Notes under the pieces: model-generated
Databases searched by the model: none
What the model was told of the DNA's origin: nothing
What the model saw: the letters and a program-made list of their open reading frames with translations, nothing else
Position numbers and translations under genes: made by a program
Shown here: positions 28,555-36,248 of the stretch, one piece after another
How positions within the stretch are numbered: position 1 is the first letter of the stretch
Layout of the letters: every line of letters begins with the position of its first letter
Source of the DNA: SAR202 cluster bacterium
Lineage (GTDB): Bacteria; Chloroflexota; Dehalococcoidia; Lucifugimonadales; GCA-2712585
Direction of reading: 5' to 3'
Assembly: GCA_016872285.1 (NCBI GenBank)
Contig: VGZZ01000006.1
Location: 1-64,000 of the forward strand
Length of the DNA: 64,000 nucleotides

Positions 28555-29093
28555 TTCAGACTATCCTGGGATTTTAGGCTTGCTGCTTGGCTAGAGTAAA
28601 TAATTTTAGCCCCAATTTTTAACAAGTTTTAGCATTTTTTTATTTTTCGGGCCTATGGCTTAGTCGTCGCAAGACTCTCTGCCTAACCTTTACCACTATA
28701 CGCTACTTTAATCCCGCTAGCTCCCCGGCTTTACATGAGCGGGAGGGATCTCGTCCCCGTAGGAGGATCGGCCCTGGCCTAAGGGAACAAGGTATAGGGT
28801 TACCTTCCCATCAGGTTCTCCCCCCTTCGGCCTGGAAGGCGAAGGGGGGATTTAGACGCCGTCCTGAGTATGCCTAAAGAGGGGGTTGTGGTATTTCTTT
28901 ATTCTTTCCCTCTTCTCAGAAAGGAGAAGAGGGCTGTAAGCTCGCCGTGGCGAGATTAAGGGTGATGAGGTCGCCCCGCTTATGACTAGACATGTGTTGA
29001 TCATTACTCATCCGCACCTAGGGACAAACTGGAAGACAGCATCTTTTCAGAGAAAGGCTGGCTTGCCTTTTAATGCAAACTCTGTAGCCGCTA
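28555..29093. other. 540-bp intergenic region containing a family A repeat
   Basis: There is no coding signal. 28555-28800 is partly AT-rich (a run of T near 28632-28645) and holds the upstream region of rsmD. The palindromic repeat occupies about 28810-28985. The remainder up to the lipoprotein-like gene shows nothing I can name. Confidence 0.6.
28810..28985. repeat. Interspersed palindromic element, family A (copy 2)
   Basis: The dyad ccccccttcg / cgaagggggg opens the element, followed by gtcctgagtatgcc, gagggggttgtggta, a tctt-rich segment, a second dyad ctcttctc / gagaagag, and gggtgatgaggtcgccccgc. The order matches copies at 41571 and 44086. Confidence 0.75.
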
Positions 29094-29590
29094 TTAGTTA
29101 AGGCTATACGTGGTCGTCACAATCATCATTGCCAGAGGGAAAGGGTTCTGGAACGCAATCACGTGTTCCCCGTCTGCGTCTGCTGTGATCTCAGCTTTTT
29201 GCTCAATATCTGATGAGGTGGGCGGCAATATCTGGACTCCAAGCTGGTCGTTAATAGCCATAATAATGCCGGCATCGGCCTTATTCTGACCCTCCGTGTC
29301 CCCCAGACCTACCGCTGAGGACCGCACCTTTACTTCGATTTTTAATGAATCTCCGCTTTTCAGTTGTACCGGAATGGAGCAGAAATTGGCTGGAGTGATA
29401 TTCACTTCTTTGGTCTCGGTATAAGCTGTGGTTTGACCTCCGCCGCCTGGAGTGGCAGTGGTGCCGGGCAAGACAGTGCCCGCGGGTACGGTAGGAGTAT
29501 TAGCCGCTTGGCCGCCGCCACAGGCCGCCGCCAGGGCGAGTGTTACAACGACCACTGCAAGGATTTACCACATTTACGATTTCTTAGCAT
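29094..29590 (-). pseudogene. Secreted lipoprotein-like gene with a frameshift in the signal peptide
   Basis: From 29555 down to 29094 the frame encodes LALAAACGGGQA (lipobox with Cys), a Thr/Pro/Gly linker, and a beta-rich domain ending VTTTYSLN. This resembles a small cupredoxin-like or Ig-like lipoprotein of unknown function. The main frame has only a GTG (29555) and no basic n-region. One frame over, an ATG at 29590 with a fine ribosome site (aaaagggga) reads MLRNRKCGKSL. Joining both frames by restoring one base near 29557-29561 gives an ideal lipoprotein signal peptide (MLRNRKCGKSLAVVVVTLAL). So either a one-base deletion or an assembly error separates the start from the body. Confidence 0.6.
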
Positions 29591-29810
29591 ATGTAAAGTC
29601 CCCTTTTGATACTGATACGGGAAGACGCCAAAACGCTCAAATAGAAGCTGATTAACTTAGAGCAGCCGTAGTGTCATCAACATTTCTCGTCATATATTCA
29701 TTTAATACGTTGCATTACGGTTTTGGGATTGCGACGTGAAAGGGCAAAGCGCCGGATGTTATCCCAACTAAGAAAAAGCCAGCCCTCCATGGGAAAACCC
29801 TCAACAAACC

Positions 29811-29839
29811 TTTACAAATTCTCCTCCCTAGCCTAAAAT
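29811..29839 (+). promoter_or_regulatory. Putative sigma-70-type promoter of greA-lysS-serS
   Basis: TTTACA (29811-29816) and TAAAAT (29834-29839) are separated by exactly 17 bp, ahead of the greA leader. This is the best promoter-like pair in the region upstream of greA. Confidence 0.6.
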
Positions 29840-29846
29840 GACCACG

Positions 29847-29892
29847 ACTGGGCCTCTTCACACAAACGTGATGGCCTAGTTCTTTCCTTTTT
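29847..29892 (+). terminator. Hairpin followed by T-rich run in the greA leader (possible attenuator)
   Basis: Bases 29847-29854 pair with 29873-29880 (actgggcc with ggcctagt, one G-U), and an inner stem tcac/gtga (29858-29861 with 29868-29871) closes a 6-nt loop. The sequence tctttccttttt follows directly, then the ribosome site. The form is that of an intrinsic terminator within the leader RNA, between promoter and start codon. Confidence 0.5.
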
Positions 29893-29901
29893 GGAGGCAG
29901 T

Positions 29902-30372
29902 GTGACTCAACCTACTTACCTCACCCGCGACGGACTCGTCAAGCTGAAGGAAGAGCTGGATATGTACCGCACCACCAAGCGACAAGAGGTCGCGGAGCGC
30001 ATTCAGCTCGCCAACGCCATCGGCGGCACCGTGGACAACGCCGAATATGACGAGGCCAAAAAAGAGCAGGCTTTCATCGAAGGCCACATCATGGACCTCG
30101 AAAACATTATTAACAACGCCGCCATTATCGAAAACGCCAAAGGTCCGGCAGGTGTCGTGAAGGTGGGTTCCAAAGTCACCGTCCTCAATCAGGCCCGGGA
30201 CAAAAAAGAGAAGTTCCATATCGTCGGAAGCCCGGAAGCGGACCCCGCCGCGGGCCGCATCTCCAACGTGTCGCCCATCGGCAAAGCCATCCTCGGCAAG
30301 CGCGTAGAACAGGTGGCCGAGGTCAAGGTGCCCGCCGGCGTCCTGAAGCTTAAAATCCTGGAGATTCAGTAA
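29902..30372 (+). CDS. greA: Transcription elongation factor GreA
   Basis: GreA stimulates cleavage of backtracked RNA by RNA polymerase. The 156-residue protein has the N-terminal coiled-coil (YLTRDGLVKLKEELDMYR, then AGGTVDNAEYDEAKKEQAF-like; here IGGTVDNAEYDEAKKEQ) with the acidic tip residues. The C-terminal FKBP-like domain contains GRISNVSPIGKAILGKRVEQ. The start is GTG at 29902, with ttggagg just upstream. It heads a unit with lysS and serS. lysS seems to begin at the last base of the greA stop. Confidence 0.95.
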   Translation: MTQPTYLTRDGLVKLKEELDMYRTTKRQEVAERIQLANAIGGTVDNAEYDEAKKEQAFIEGHIMDLENIINNAAIIENAKGPAGVVKVGSKVTVLNQARDKKEKFHIVGSPEADPAAGRISNVSPIGKAILGKRVEQVAEVKVPAGVLKLKILEIQ

Positions 30373-31892
30373 TCGTCTCGCCCAGCCAAAATTCGCCCAC
30401 CAGCACCGAGGCCGCCCTCCTTGCCGCCCGACGAGAAAAGCTTCAGCGACTCCTAGACCGCGGCATTAACCCTTTTCCGCCGCGATTCCAGCGGACTCAT
30501 ACCAACGCCGAGGCCCGCAGCTTCTTCGACGAGGCCGAACAGGCCGGGGGCCAGGCCGCCAGGACCCAGCCCGTGACCCTGGCCGGCCGTATTATGGCGA
30601 TGCGCTCCATGGGCAAGAACACCTTCGCCGACCTGCGTGACGGCACGGACAAAGTCCAGCTCCTCTTCAAAAGCGACTCCTTAGGGGACGCCTACGCCAT
30701 CCTCAAAGATTTGGACCTGGGCGATTTCCTCGGCGCCGCCGGTCCCCTCTTCCGCACCCGCACTGGCGAGATAACCGTCGAAGTCCAAGAATTCACCGTC
30801 CTCTCCAAGTCCCTCCGGCCTCTTCCCGAAAAGTGGCACGGACTCAAGGACGTGGAGCAGCGTTACCGCCAGCGGTACCTTGATCTCATCGCCAACGAAG
30901 AGGTCAAGCCTACCTTTATTAAACGCAGCCGCATCATCCAGGGGATCCGAAATTTTATGGACTCGCGCGGCTACATCGAGGTCGACACCCCCATCCTGGT
31001 GCCCGTCGCCGCCGGCGCCCTGGCCCGCCCCTTCGCCACTCACCACCACGCCCTCGACCAACAGCTATACCTGCGCATCGCCACTGAGCTTTATCTCAAA
31101 CGGCTCATAGTCGGCGGGCTGGACAAGGTGTATGAAATAGGCCGCGTCTTCCGAAACGAGGGCATCGACCAGGACCATAACCCCGAGTTCACCCTCCTGG
31201 AGAGCTACGAGGCTTACGCCGACTATAACGACATCATGTCCCTGGTGGAAAATATGGTCTCCACCGTCGCCCGGGAGGTCCTCGGCTCCACCTCCGTCCA
31301 GCACGAAGGCCACGCCATCGATCTAACTCCGCCTTGGCGCCGTCTCCCTTTCTGCGAGGCCGTGTACCAGCACACCGGCATTGACTTGGACCCCTATGTC
31401 CAGCAAAAGAAGGACGTTGACTCTCTAATCCGCGAGGCGCGGGAGCGCGGCCTCCAGGTCCAGAATGGCCCGCCCCATCAGGTCTTCGACAAAATCCTCT
31501 CCCTGGCCGTCGAGCCGCATCTGGTGCAGCCCACTTTTATCACCGACCACCCCCTGGTCATGTCTCCCCTGGCCAAGCAGAAGCCGGAAAAGCCGTATCT
31601 GGTCGAGCGGTTCGAGGCCTTCGCCGCTAACATGGAGATCGCCAACTCCTTTACCGAACTCAACGACCCCATCGAGCAGCAGCGCCGGTTCCAGATGCAG
31701 GAGGAGATCCGCCGCCGCTACGCCGACGAGGAGGCGGACCGCACCGACGAGGACTATATCACCGCCCTCGAACACGGTATGCCCCCCACCGGCGGCCTCG
31801 GCATCGGCATCGACAGGCTTGTTATGCTCCTGACCTCCCAGCCCACCATAAGAGACGTGGTCTTCTTCCCTCAGCTTCGCTCTAAGGCCTAG
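30372..31892 (+). CDS. lysS: Lysyl-tRNA synthetase (class II) with apparent ATC start
   Basis: This enzyme charges tRNA-Lys. The anticodon-binding OB fold starts around VTLAGRIMAMRSMGKNTFAD. Class II motifs follow, including YLRIATELYLKRLIVGG, VFRNEGIDQDHNPEFTLLE and the C-terminal GLGIGIDRLVMLL. The first ATG/GTG in frame (GTG 30573) would give only 439 residues and drop conserved sequence such as DRGINPFPPRFQRTHTNAEA. Upstream of it the frame is open to a stop at 30351-30353, and the only plausible initiator is ATC at 30372-30374. That ATC overlaps the greA stop by one base (TAATC) and lies eight nt after ggag. From there the length is 506 aa, normal for LysRS. The ATC could also be a consensus error for ATG. 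Confidence 0.9.
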   Translation: MVSPSQNSPTSTEAALLAARREKLQRLLDRGINPFPPRFQRTHTNAEARSFFDEAEQAGGQAARTQPVTLAGRIMAMRSMGKNTFADLRDGTDKVQLLFKSDSLGDAYAILKDLDLGDFLGAAGPLFRTRTGEITVEVQEFTVLSKSLRPLPEKWHGLKDVEQRYRQRYLDLIANEEVKPTFIKRSRIIQGIRNFMDSRGYIEVDTPILVPVAAGALARPFATHHHALDQQLYLRIATELYLKRLIVGGLDKVYEIGRVFRNEGIDQDHNPEFTLLESYEAYADYNDIMSLVENMVSTVAREVLGSTSVQHEGHAIDLTPPWRRLPFCEAVYQHTGIDLDPYVQQKKDVDSLIREARERGLQVQNGPPHQVFDKILSLAVEPHLVQPTFITDHPLVMSPLAKQKPEKPYLVERFEAFAANMEIANSFTELNDPIEQQRRFQMQEEIRRRYADEEADRTDEDYITALEHGMPPTGGLGIGIDRLVMLLTSQPTIRDVVFFPQLRSKA

Positions 31893-31895
31893 CCC

Positions 31896-33164
31896 ATGCT
31901 CTCTCTTGACCTCATCCGCCGCGACCCCGAAGCCGTCCGCCGCGCCCTCGCCCGCCGTGACGAAACCCCGCCCATAGACCAAATCCTCTCCCTCGACAAG
32001 AATCGCCGCGACCTCATCGCCCAGGGCGACGCCCTCCGCGCCCAGCGCAACGAGGTCAGCAAAGCCATAGGCCGCATGAAAGGCGACGAGCGCAACGCTT
32101 TGGTCACCCAGATGCGGCAGGTCGGTGACCAGATTTCTCAGCTAGAGCAGCAGGTCAAGGACGTCGAGAAGCAATTGGACGACCTGCTCCTAGACCTCCC
32201 CAACATTCCTCGCGACGATGTGCCTGACGGCAAAGGTCCGGAAGATAACATAATCCTCCGCACCGTCGGCCAGCCCAAGGAATTCCCCTTCCAGCCCAAA
32301 CCCCACTGGGATCTGGCGGAGCGCCTCGGCATCATCGACTTCCAGCGCGGCGCCAAGCTCTCCGGCTCTCGGTTCTACGTCCAGTCCGGTGCCGGCGCCC
32401 GCCTTGAGCGCGCCCTTTACAACTTCATGCTGGACCAGCATACGCAGCATCACGGGTATCGAGAGATGCAGCTTCCCGCCCTCGTCAAACGCGAAATTAT
32501 GGTCGGATCCGGCAACCTCCCCAAGTTCGGCGATAACCTCTACCATGACGCCGAGGACGACCTCTGGCTCATCCCCACCGCCGAGGTGCCCCTCACCAAC
32601 CTCTATCGCGATGAAATCCTCGCCGCCAAAGACCTGCCGCTTAATTTCGCCGCCCTCACCCCATGCTTCCGACGCGAGAAGGCCGCGGCGGGACGGGACA
32701 CACGAGGCATCAAGCGCGTCCATCAGTTTAATAAGGTAGAGATGTACAAGTTCACTACGCCGGAGACCTCCGACCAGGAGTTGGAAGCCCTCCTCTCCAA
32801 CGCCGAGCGCATCTGTCAGCTTTTGGACCTGCCCTATCGCATCATCCGCCTCTGCGCTGTCGAAATGGGGTTCCCCTCCGCCAAATCTTACGACATCGAG
32901 ATGTGGGCCCCTGGCTCTAGAGAATGGCTGGAAATCAGCTCCTGCTCCAACTGCACCGACTTCCAGGCCCGCCGCGCCAACGTCAAGTACCGCCCCGCCG
33001 AAGGCGCTTACCCCCAGTTCGTCCACACCCTCAATGGCTCCGGCCTCGCTTTGCCTAGAGTCGTCATCTGTATATTGGAAAACGGCCAGCGGGAAGACGG
33101 CTCTATTGTTATCCCTGAAGTCCTGCAGCCCTACACGGGCTTTGACGTAATTAAGCCTTCGTAA
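31896..33164 (+). CDS. serS: Seryl-tRNA synthetase
   Basis: SerRS charges tRNA-Ser and tRNA-Sec. The latter matters here because a probable selenoprotein is encoded at 58733. The 422-residue enzyme has an N-terminal coiled-coil arm (residues about 30-110) that grips the tRNA long arm. Its class II core has motif 2 PCFRREKAAAGRDTRG and IKRVHQFNKVEMYKF, and motif 3 LNGSGLALPRVVICILE. The ATG is three bases after the lysS stop, so greA, lysS and serS form one operon. Confidence 0.97.
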   Translation: MLSLDLIRRDPEAVRRALARRDETPPIDQILSLDKNRRDLIAQGDALRAQRNEVSKAIGRMKGDERNALVTQMRQVGDQISQLEQQVKDVEKQLDDLLLDLPNIPRDDVPDGKGPEDNIILRTVGQPKEFPFQPKPHWDLAERLGIIDFQRGAKLSGSRFYVQSGAGARLERALYNFMLDQHTQHHGYREMQLPALVKREIMVGSGNLPKFGDNLYHDAEDDLWLIPTAEVPLTNLYRDEILAAKDLPLNFAALTPCFRREKAAAGRDTRGIKRVHQFNKVEMYKFTTPETSDQELEALLSNAERICQLLDLPYRIIRLCAVEMGFPSAKSYDIEMWAPGSREWLEISSCSNCTDFQARRANVKYRPAEGAYPQFVHTLNGSGLALPRVVICILENGQREDGSIVIPEVLQPYTGFDVIKPS

Positions 33165-33292
33165 TACTCTTACCAACAAGACCGTTTCTATAGATTCGGG
33201 CGGCTTCTCGCAATCAGCTTCCCTTGCCAGTCGTTGGAGTGGTTGTTAGCAGCATTAAGCATTATTTGTTACAGACATTTAGGAGTAGTAAC

Positions 33293-34114
33293 GTGCCTGC
33301 ACTAAAACCATACCGTGCTGCCCCGGACACCTGGGTCCTGCCGTCTTACCTACGCGTTCCAGGCCTGGGGCTGATTGTGCTGAACTCTTACCTCATCAAA
33401 AGCCGCGAGCCAGTGGTCATCGATACTGGGATGCCCGTAGTACGGGAAGAGTTCCTGGAGTCTCTTTGGTCCCTGATAGACCCCATAGACGTCAAATGGC
33501 TCTTCTTGACCCATGATGACGTAGACCATTCGGGAAATCTGATTGAGGTCCTCAGCGCCGCTACCAACGCCAAACTGGTCACGCAGTTCATCGGCTACGC
33601 CCGATTGGAGACCGCGTATCATATGCGGCCGGAGCGTGTTCAAATGGCGAACCCCGGACAGGTGCTCGATGTGGACGACCGTAAGATCGTGGTCCTGCGC
33701 CCGCCGCTTTTCGACTCGCCATCAACCTCGGCGCTGTTCGATAGCAAGTCCCGCGTATTATTCAGCGCAGATTCCTTTGGCGCGTTCATTCCCAACCTGG
33801 GTGAAGACATTAGCGACATACCTGAGGCCGAATATAACCAGGGCTTTGAAATCTTTAACCGCGGGAATCACCCCTGGTCGGCTTGGGCAGACCCAGCCAA
33901 GATAGAGACAGTGCTTGAACAAATCCGCCGTCTAGGCCCTCAGGTTATTGCTGGATGCCATTCCCCCATGGCCCGTGGCCGTACGGAGGCACATCTGAAG
34001 GCCCTGCGCCGGCTTATTGGGATGGAACCCCTGCTGGGGCCGGAGCAAAAGGCCTTCGAGGGCGTTATGGCGGCTATGGCTGCTACGGATGCTAAGGCGC
34101 CCTCAGCCGAGTAA
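33293..34114 (+). CDS. Metallo-beta-lactamase-fold protein of the flavodiiron/ODP type
   Basis: The 273-residue protein has an MBL fold. Its metal motif reads THDDVDHSGN, that is HxDxDH rather than the zinc-enzyme HxHxDH. Replacement of the second His by an acidic residue, the following SGN, and SADSFGAFIP later in the chain are characteristic of the di-iron domain of flavodiiron proteins and ODP oxygen sensors. No flavodoxin domain is attached. It may therefore bind a di-iron centre and sense or reduce oxygen, but that is inference. GTG 33293 is the likely start because aggag lies just upstream and the conserved region begins shortly after. Longer in-frame extensions lack a ribosome site. 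Confidence 0.8.
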   Translation: MPALKPYRAAPDTWVLPSYLRVPGLGLIVLNSYLIKSREPVVIDTGMPVVREEFLESLWSLIDPIDVKWLFLTHDDVDHSGNLIEVLSAATNAKLVTQFIGYARLETAYHMRPERVQMANPGQVLDVDDRKIVVLRPPLFDSPSTSALFDSKSRVLFSADSFGAFIPNLGEDISDIPEAEYNQGFEIFNRGNHPWSAWADPAKIETVLEQIRRLGPQVIAGCHSPMARGRTEAHLKALRRLIGMEPLLGPEQKAFEGVMAAMAATDAKAPSAE

Positions 34115-34124
34115 GCAGGGCGGT

Positions 34125-34706
34125 ATGGACGGAGATAAGGAGACTGGCGTCGAGCAAAAATCTTGGGAAGCTGGAGCAGCCTTGAGCCAACGAAAACAAC
34201 CGCCTAAACAGCCCAATCCCCCCAAAGGGCACCGACCCCACTTCACCAAAGGCTACGGCGTCGACCGCAAAGCCACCGAAGGCATCCTGCCCTGGAGCTT
34301 CGTCACCGAGCGCATGGCTTCGTCTCGCAACTACTGGGTTGCCACCACCCGCCCCGACGGCCGCCCCCACGCCGCGCCTGTATGGGGCCTCTGGTTTGAA
34401 GACCGGTTCTACTTCGGCACCGACCCCAGGTCGGTTAAAGGCCGCAATCTGGGCAAAAACCCGTCGATGATGGTGCATCTGGAAAGCGGTGATGAGGTTG
34501 TAATTCTGGAAGGCGCCGCCGGATTGTTGGATGACCCGCCCCTTCTGCGGCGTCTCGTCGATGAATACGACGCCAAATACAAAGTCCGTCCCGCTGGCTT
34601 TTACTACATGGATGTGTCTAAGGCCTTCGCTTGGCGAGAGAAAGACTTCACTACGAGTGCGACTAGGTGGGTTTTCAAAGAGACCAAGAGAAGAAGCTCA
34701 AGATAA
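34125..34706 (+). CDS. Pyridoxamine 5'-phosphate oxidase-like flavin-binding protein
   Basis: The product (193 aa) has a split-barrel flavin/F420-binding fold. Key segments are NYWVATTRPDGRPHAAPVWG, then DRFYFGTDPRSVKGRNLGKN and MMVHLESGDEVVILEG. This is the PPOX family that includes F420-dependent reductases and heme-related enzymes. The first 45 residues are polar and Pro/Lys-rich and may be disordered, so a start further downstream is possible. The ATG at 34125 is 10 bp after the previous stop, suggesting cotranscription with the flavodiiron-type gene, a redox pairing. Confidence 0.82.
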   Translation: MDGDKETGVEQKSWEAGAALSQRKQPPKQPNPPKGHRPHFTKGYGVDRKATEGILPWSFVTERMASSRNYWVATTRPDGRPHAAPVWGLWFEDRFYFGTDPRSVKGRNLGKNPSMMVHLESGDEVVILEGAAGLLDDPPLLRRLVDEYDAKYKVRPAGFYYMDVSKAFAWREKDFTTSATRWVFKETKRRSSR

Positions 34707-34747
34707 TTCTCGTAGCTAATCCATGCCTAATTTGGATTAGTCCTCTA

Positions 34748-34776
34748 TTGCGGGTTACTGAGGCTGTTGGTATATT
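34748..34776 (+). promoter_or_regulatory. Promoter of tRNA-Ala
   Basis: TTGCGG (34748-34753) and TATATT (34771-34776) are separated by 17 bp. The predicted start site falls a few bases before the tRNA 5' end at 34786. Confidence 0.6.
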
Positions 34777-34785
34777 AGTTCGAGT

Positions 34786-34861
34786 GGGGCTGTAGCTCAG
34801 CTGGGAGAGCGCTTCAATGGCATTGAAGAGGTAAGGGGTTCAAGTCCCCTCAGCTCCACCA
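34786..34861 (+). tRNA. tRNA-Ala (anticodon GGC)
   Basis: The 76-nt sequence folds as a full cloverleaf. The acceptor stem GGGGCTG pairs with CAGCTCC (one G-U). The D arm is GCTC...GAGC, the anticodon stem CTTCA/TGAAG carries loop ATGGCAT (anticodon GGC), and the T arm is AGGGG-TTCAAGT-CCCCT. The CCA end is encoded (34859-34861). It reads GCC, a preferred Ala codon in these genes. Confidence 0.97.
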
Positions 34862-35019
34862 ATATTTACCCTGCCATCGCTATTCGTAGTCCGACATTCC
34901 TCCCTTCAGTAGTCGCGCTCCCATGTCTGCAGAATAACGCCCTAAGACTGTAGAAGTGGCGTCATCAGGTTCTTCTATCATGGATAAGAGTTTGATCCCT
35001 AAGTTCTATGTGGCATACC

Positions 35020-35226
35020 ATGAAGTGGATTGTTTCCGATCAGGACCACCTGGGCGGTGCGGCGCGTATTCGTGACACGCGTGTATCTGTTGCTCAGCTT
35101 CTCGAACTCCTGACTACTGGCATGTCTATCGACGAGATCGTGCGGGAATACCCAAGTCTTAGCGAGAGTGCCATAAAAGGAACCTTAGCGGAATTAGCCC
35201 AGTCTGACCAGTTAACCGCTGCTTAA
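35020..35226 (+). CDS. DUF433 protein (putative antitoxin-like), second copy
   Basis: The 68-residue product MKWIVSDQDHLGGAARIRDT continues as RVSVAQLLELLTTGMSIDEI and EYPSLSESAIKGTLAEL, the DUF433 pattern. An upstream ATG at 35008 would add four residues; neither start has a clear ribosome site. As at 12025, the gene is followed at once by a damaged DUF5615-type reading frame (35229-35306). Confidence 0.82.
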   Translation: MKWIVSDQDHLGGAARIRDTRVSVAQLLELLTTGMSIDEIVREYPSLSESAIKGTLAELAQSDQLTAA

Positions 35227-35228
35227 GC

Positions 35229-35306
35229 ATCCTGATCGACGAGAATTTGCCAGAGTCCTTGCTTCCTAGGCTCAGGGGCCTTGGTCATGGCGTTTATCCT
35301 CTCTAA
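35229..35306 (+). pseudogene. Truncated DUF5615 toxin-like remnant
   Basis: Two bases after the DUF433 stop, the frame reads ILIDENLPESLLPRLRGLGH then GVYPL and stops at 35304-35306. ILIDENLP-sLl..L...GH is the characteristic DUF5615 N-terminus. The remaining ~85 residues of the family, including the TxDxDF motif, are missing. The VapBC promoter begins about 14 bp further on, so the rest was deleted. Confidence 0.7.
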
Positions 35307-35319
35307 AGCCTCCCTGGCG

Positions 35320-35349
35320 TTGTGTCGGCCCATTGTGTGTGTGTATACT
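35320..35349 (+). promoter_or_regulatory. Promoter of the VapBC module
   Basis: TTGTGT (35320-35325) and TATACT (35344-35349) are 18 bp apart. Downstream, gtgtgagtaacac is a short dyad that could be the antitoxin operator. It shares gagtaacac with the repeats upstream of the other toxin-antitoxin module at 18337. Confidence 0.5.
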
Positions 35350-35382
35350 CTGTGTGAGTAACACGCTAAAGGAAGTCGCAGT

Positions 35383-35646
35383 ATGCGCACTCACCTAATC
35401 CTTCCTGATGACCTGGTCAAGCAGGTAGATGCGACCGTAGGTAAGCGGAAGAGGAGCCGGTTCGTTGAGGAAGCGGTACGGGAAAAACTGCGGAGGGAGG
35501 CATTGCTTGCGGCCCTTTCTGCAACAGCTGGAATGCTCTCCGCTGAGGACCATCCCCAGTGGGCTGCCTCGAAACAGGCGGCGGCCTGGGTAAGAGAATC
35601 TCGACGGCGCGACGAATACCGGTCGGAGAAGCCAACCCGTGCCTAG
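35383..35646 (+). CDS. VapB-type antitoxin
   Basis: The 87-residue protein begins with a ribbon-helix-helix DNA-binding segment (MRTHLILPDDLVKQVDATV, then KRSRFVEEAVREKLRRE). The C-terminal part is Trp-containing (HPQWAASKQAAAWVRESRRR) and would clasp the toxin. The end overlaps the PIN toxin start by eight bases. aaaggaag lies upstream of the ATG. Confidence 0.85.
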   Translation: MRTHLILPDDLVKQVDATVGKRKRSRFVEEAVREKLRREALLAALSATAGMLSAEDHPQWAASKQAAAWVRESRRRDEYRSEKPTRA

Positions 35647-36025
35647 CTACCTCCTCGATACCACCATACTCATAGACCATCTGCGAGGCCAGCCGGCGGC
35701 GGTGGCACTCCTCACCAAACTGGCTGGCCAGGGCCACCGACTAGGGGTATGCTGCATCAACCTTGCCGAACTCTATGCAGGTTTGAGCAGGGAAGAACAG
35801 GCCAGGGCCAACGCGCTCATCGAAAGTTTAGACTACTACCAGGTGACGCGCGAGACAGCTAAGCAAGCGGGAGACTTTCGCTATCAGTTCGCCCGTCAAG
35901 GGACTATCCTCACCCTCGCTGATACGCTGATTGCCGCCGCTGCCGTGGCTGAAGGGGCTACGCTGGTCACCGCCAACGCCAAGGACTTCCCCATGCAGGA
36001 AGTCCAGTTGCTGCGTCAGCCTTAG
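35639..36025 (+). CDS. vapC: VapC-type PIN-domain toxin
   Basis: The 128-residue protein is a VapC-like PIN nuclease. The acidic residues are in YLLDTTILIDHLRG, in INLAELYAGL and in TLADTLIAAAAV, with the terminal TANAKDFPM. VapC toxins cleave tRNA or rRNA when unbound. The start is GTG at 35639, inside the antitoxin gene, consistent with translational coupling. Confidence 0.92.
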   Translation: MPSYLLDTTILIDHLRGQPAAVALLTKLAGQGHRLGVCCINLAELYAGLSREEQARANALIESLDYYQVTRETAKQAGDFRYQFARQGTILTLADTLIAAAAVAEGATLVTANAKDFPMQEVQLLRQP

Positions 36026-36248
36026 CAGACCCTATGCGCCTGCCTGCTTCAGTCCTGCTTCGCGTTTAAACACCCCCTTTCAACCCTCATTACACCCCTC
36101 TTTTATATTGCCCCTCTCCCCCTCCTCCCTTAAAGTACACACGTCTCGGCACCAAATGTTGGCTTTGGCTCGCTGCCATGGAACGATTTGCCCAATTCTT
36201 GCGTTCTATTAAGTGAAAGGGCCCATGACCAAGGATAGGAGCCTTTGA

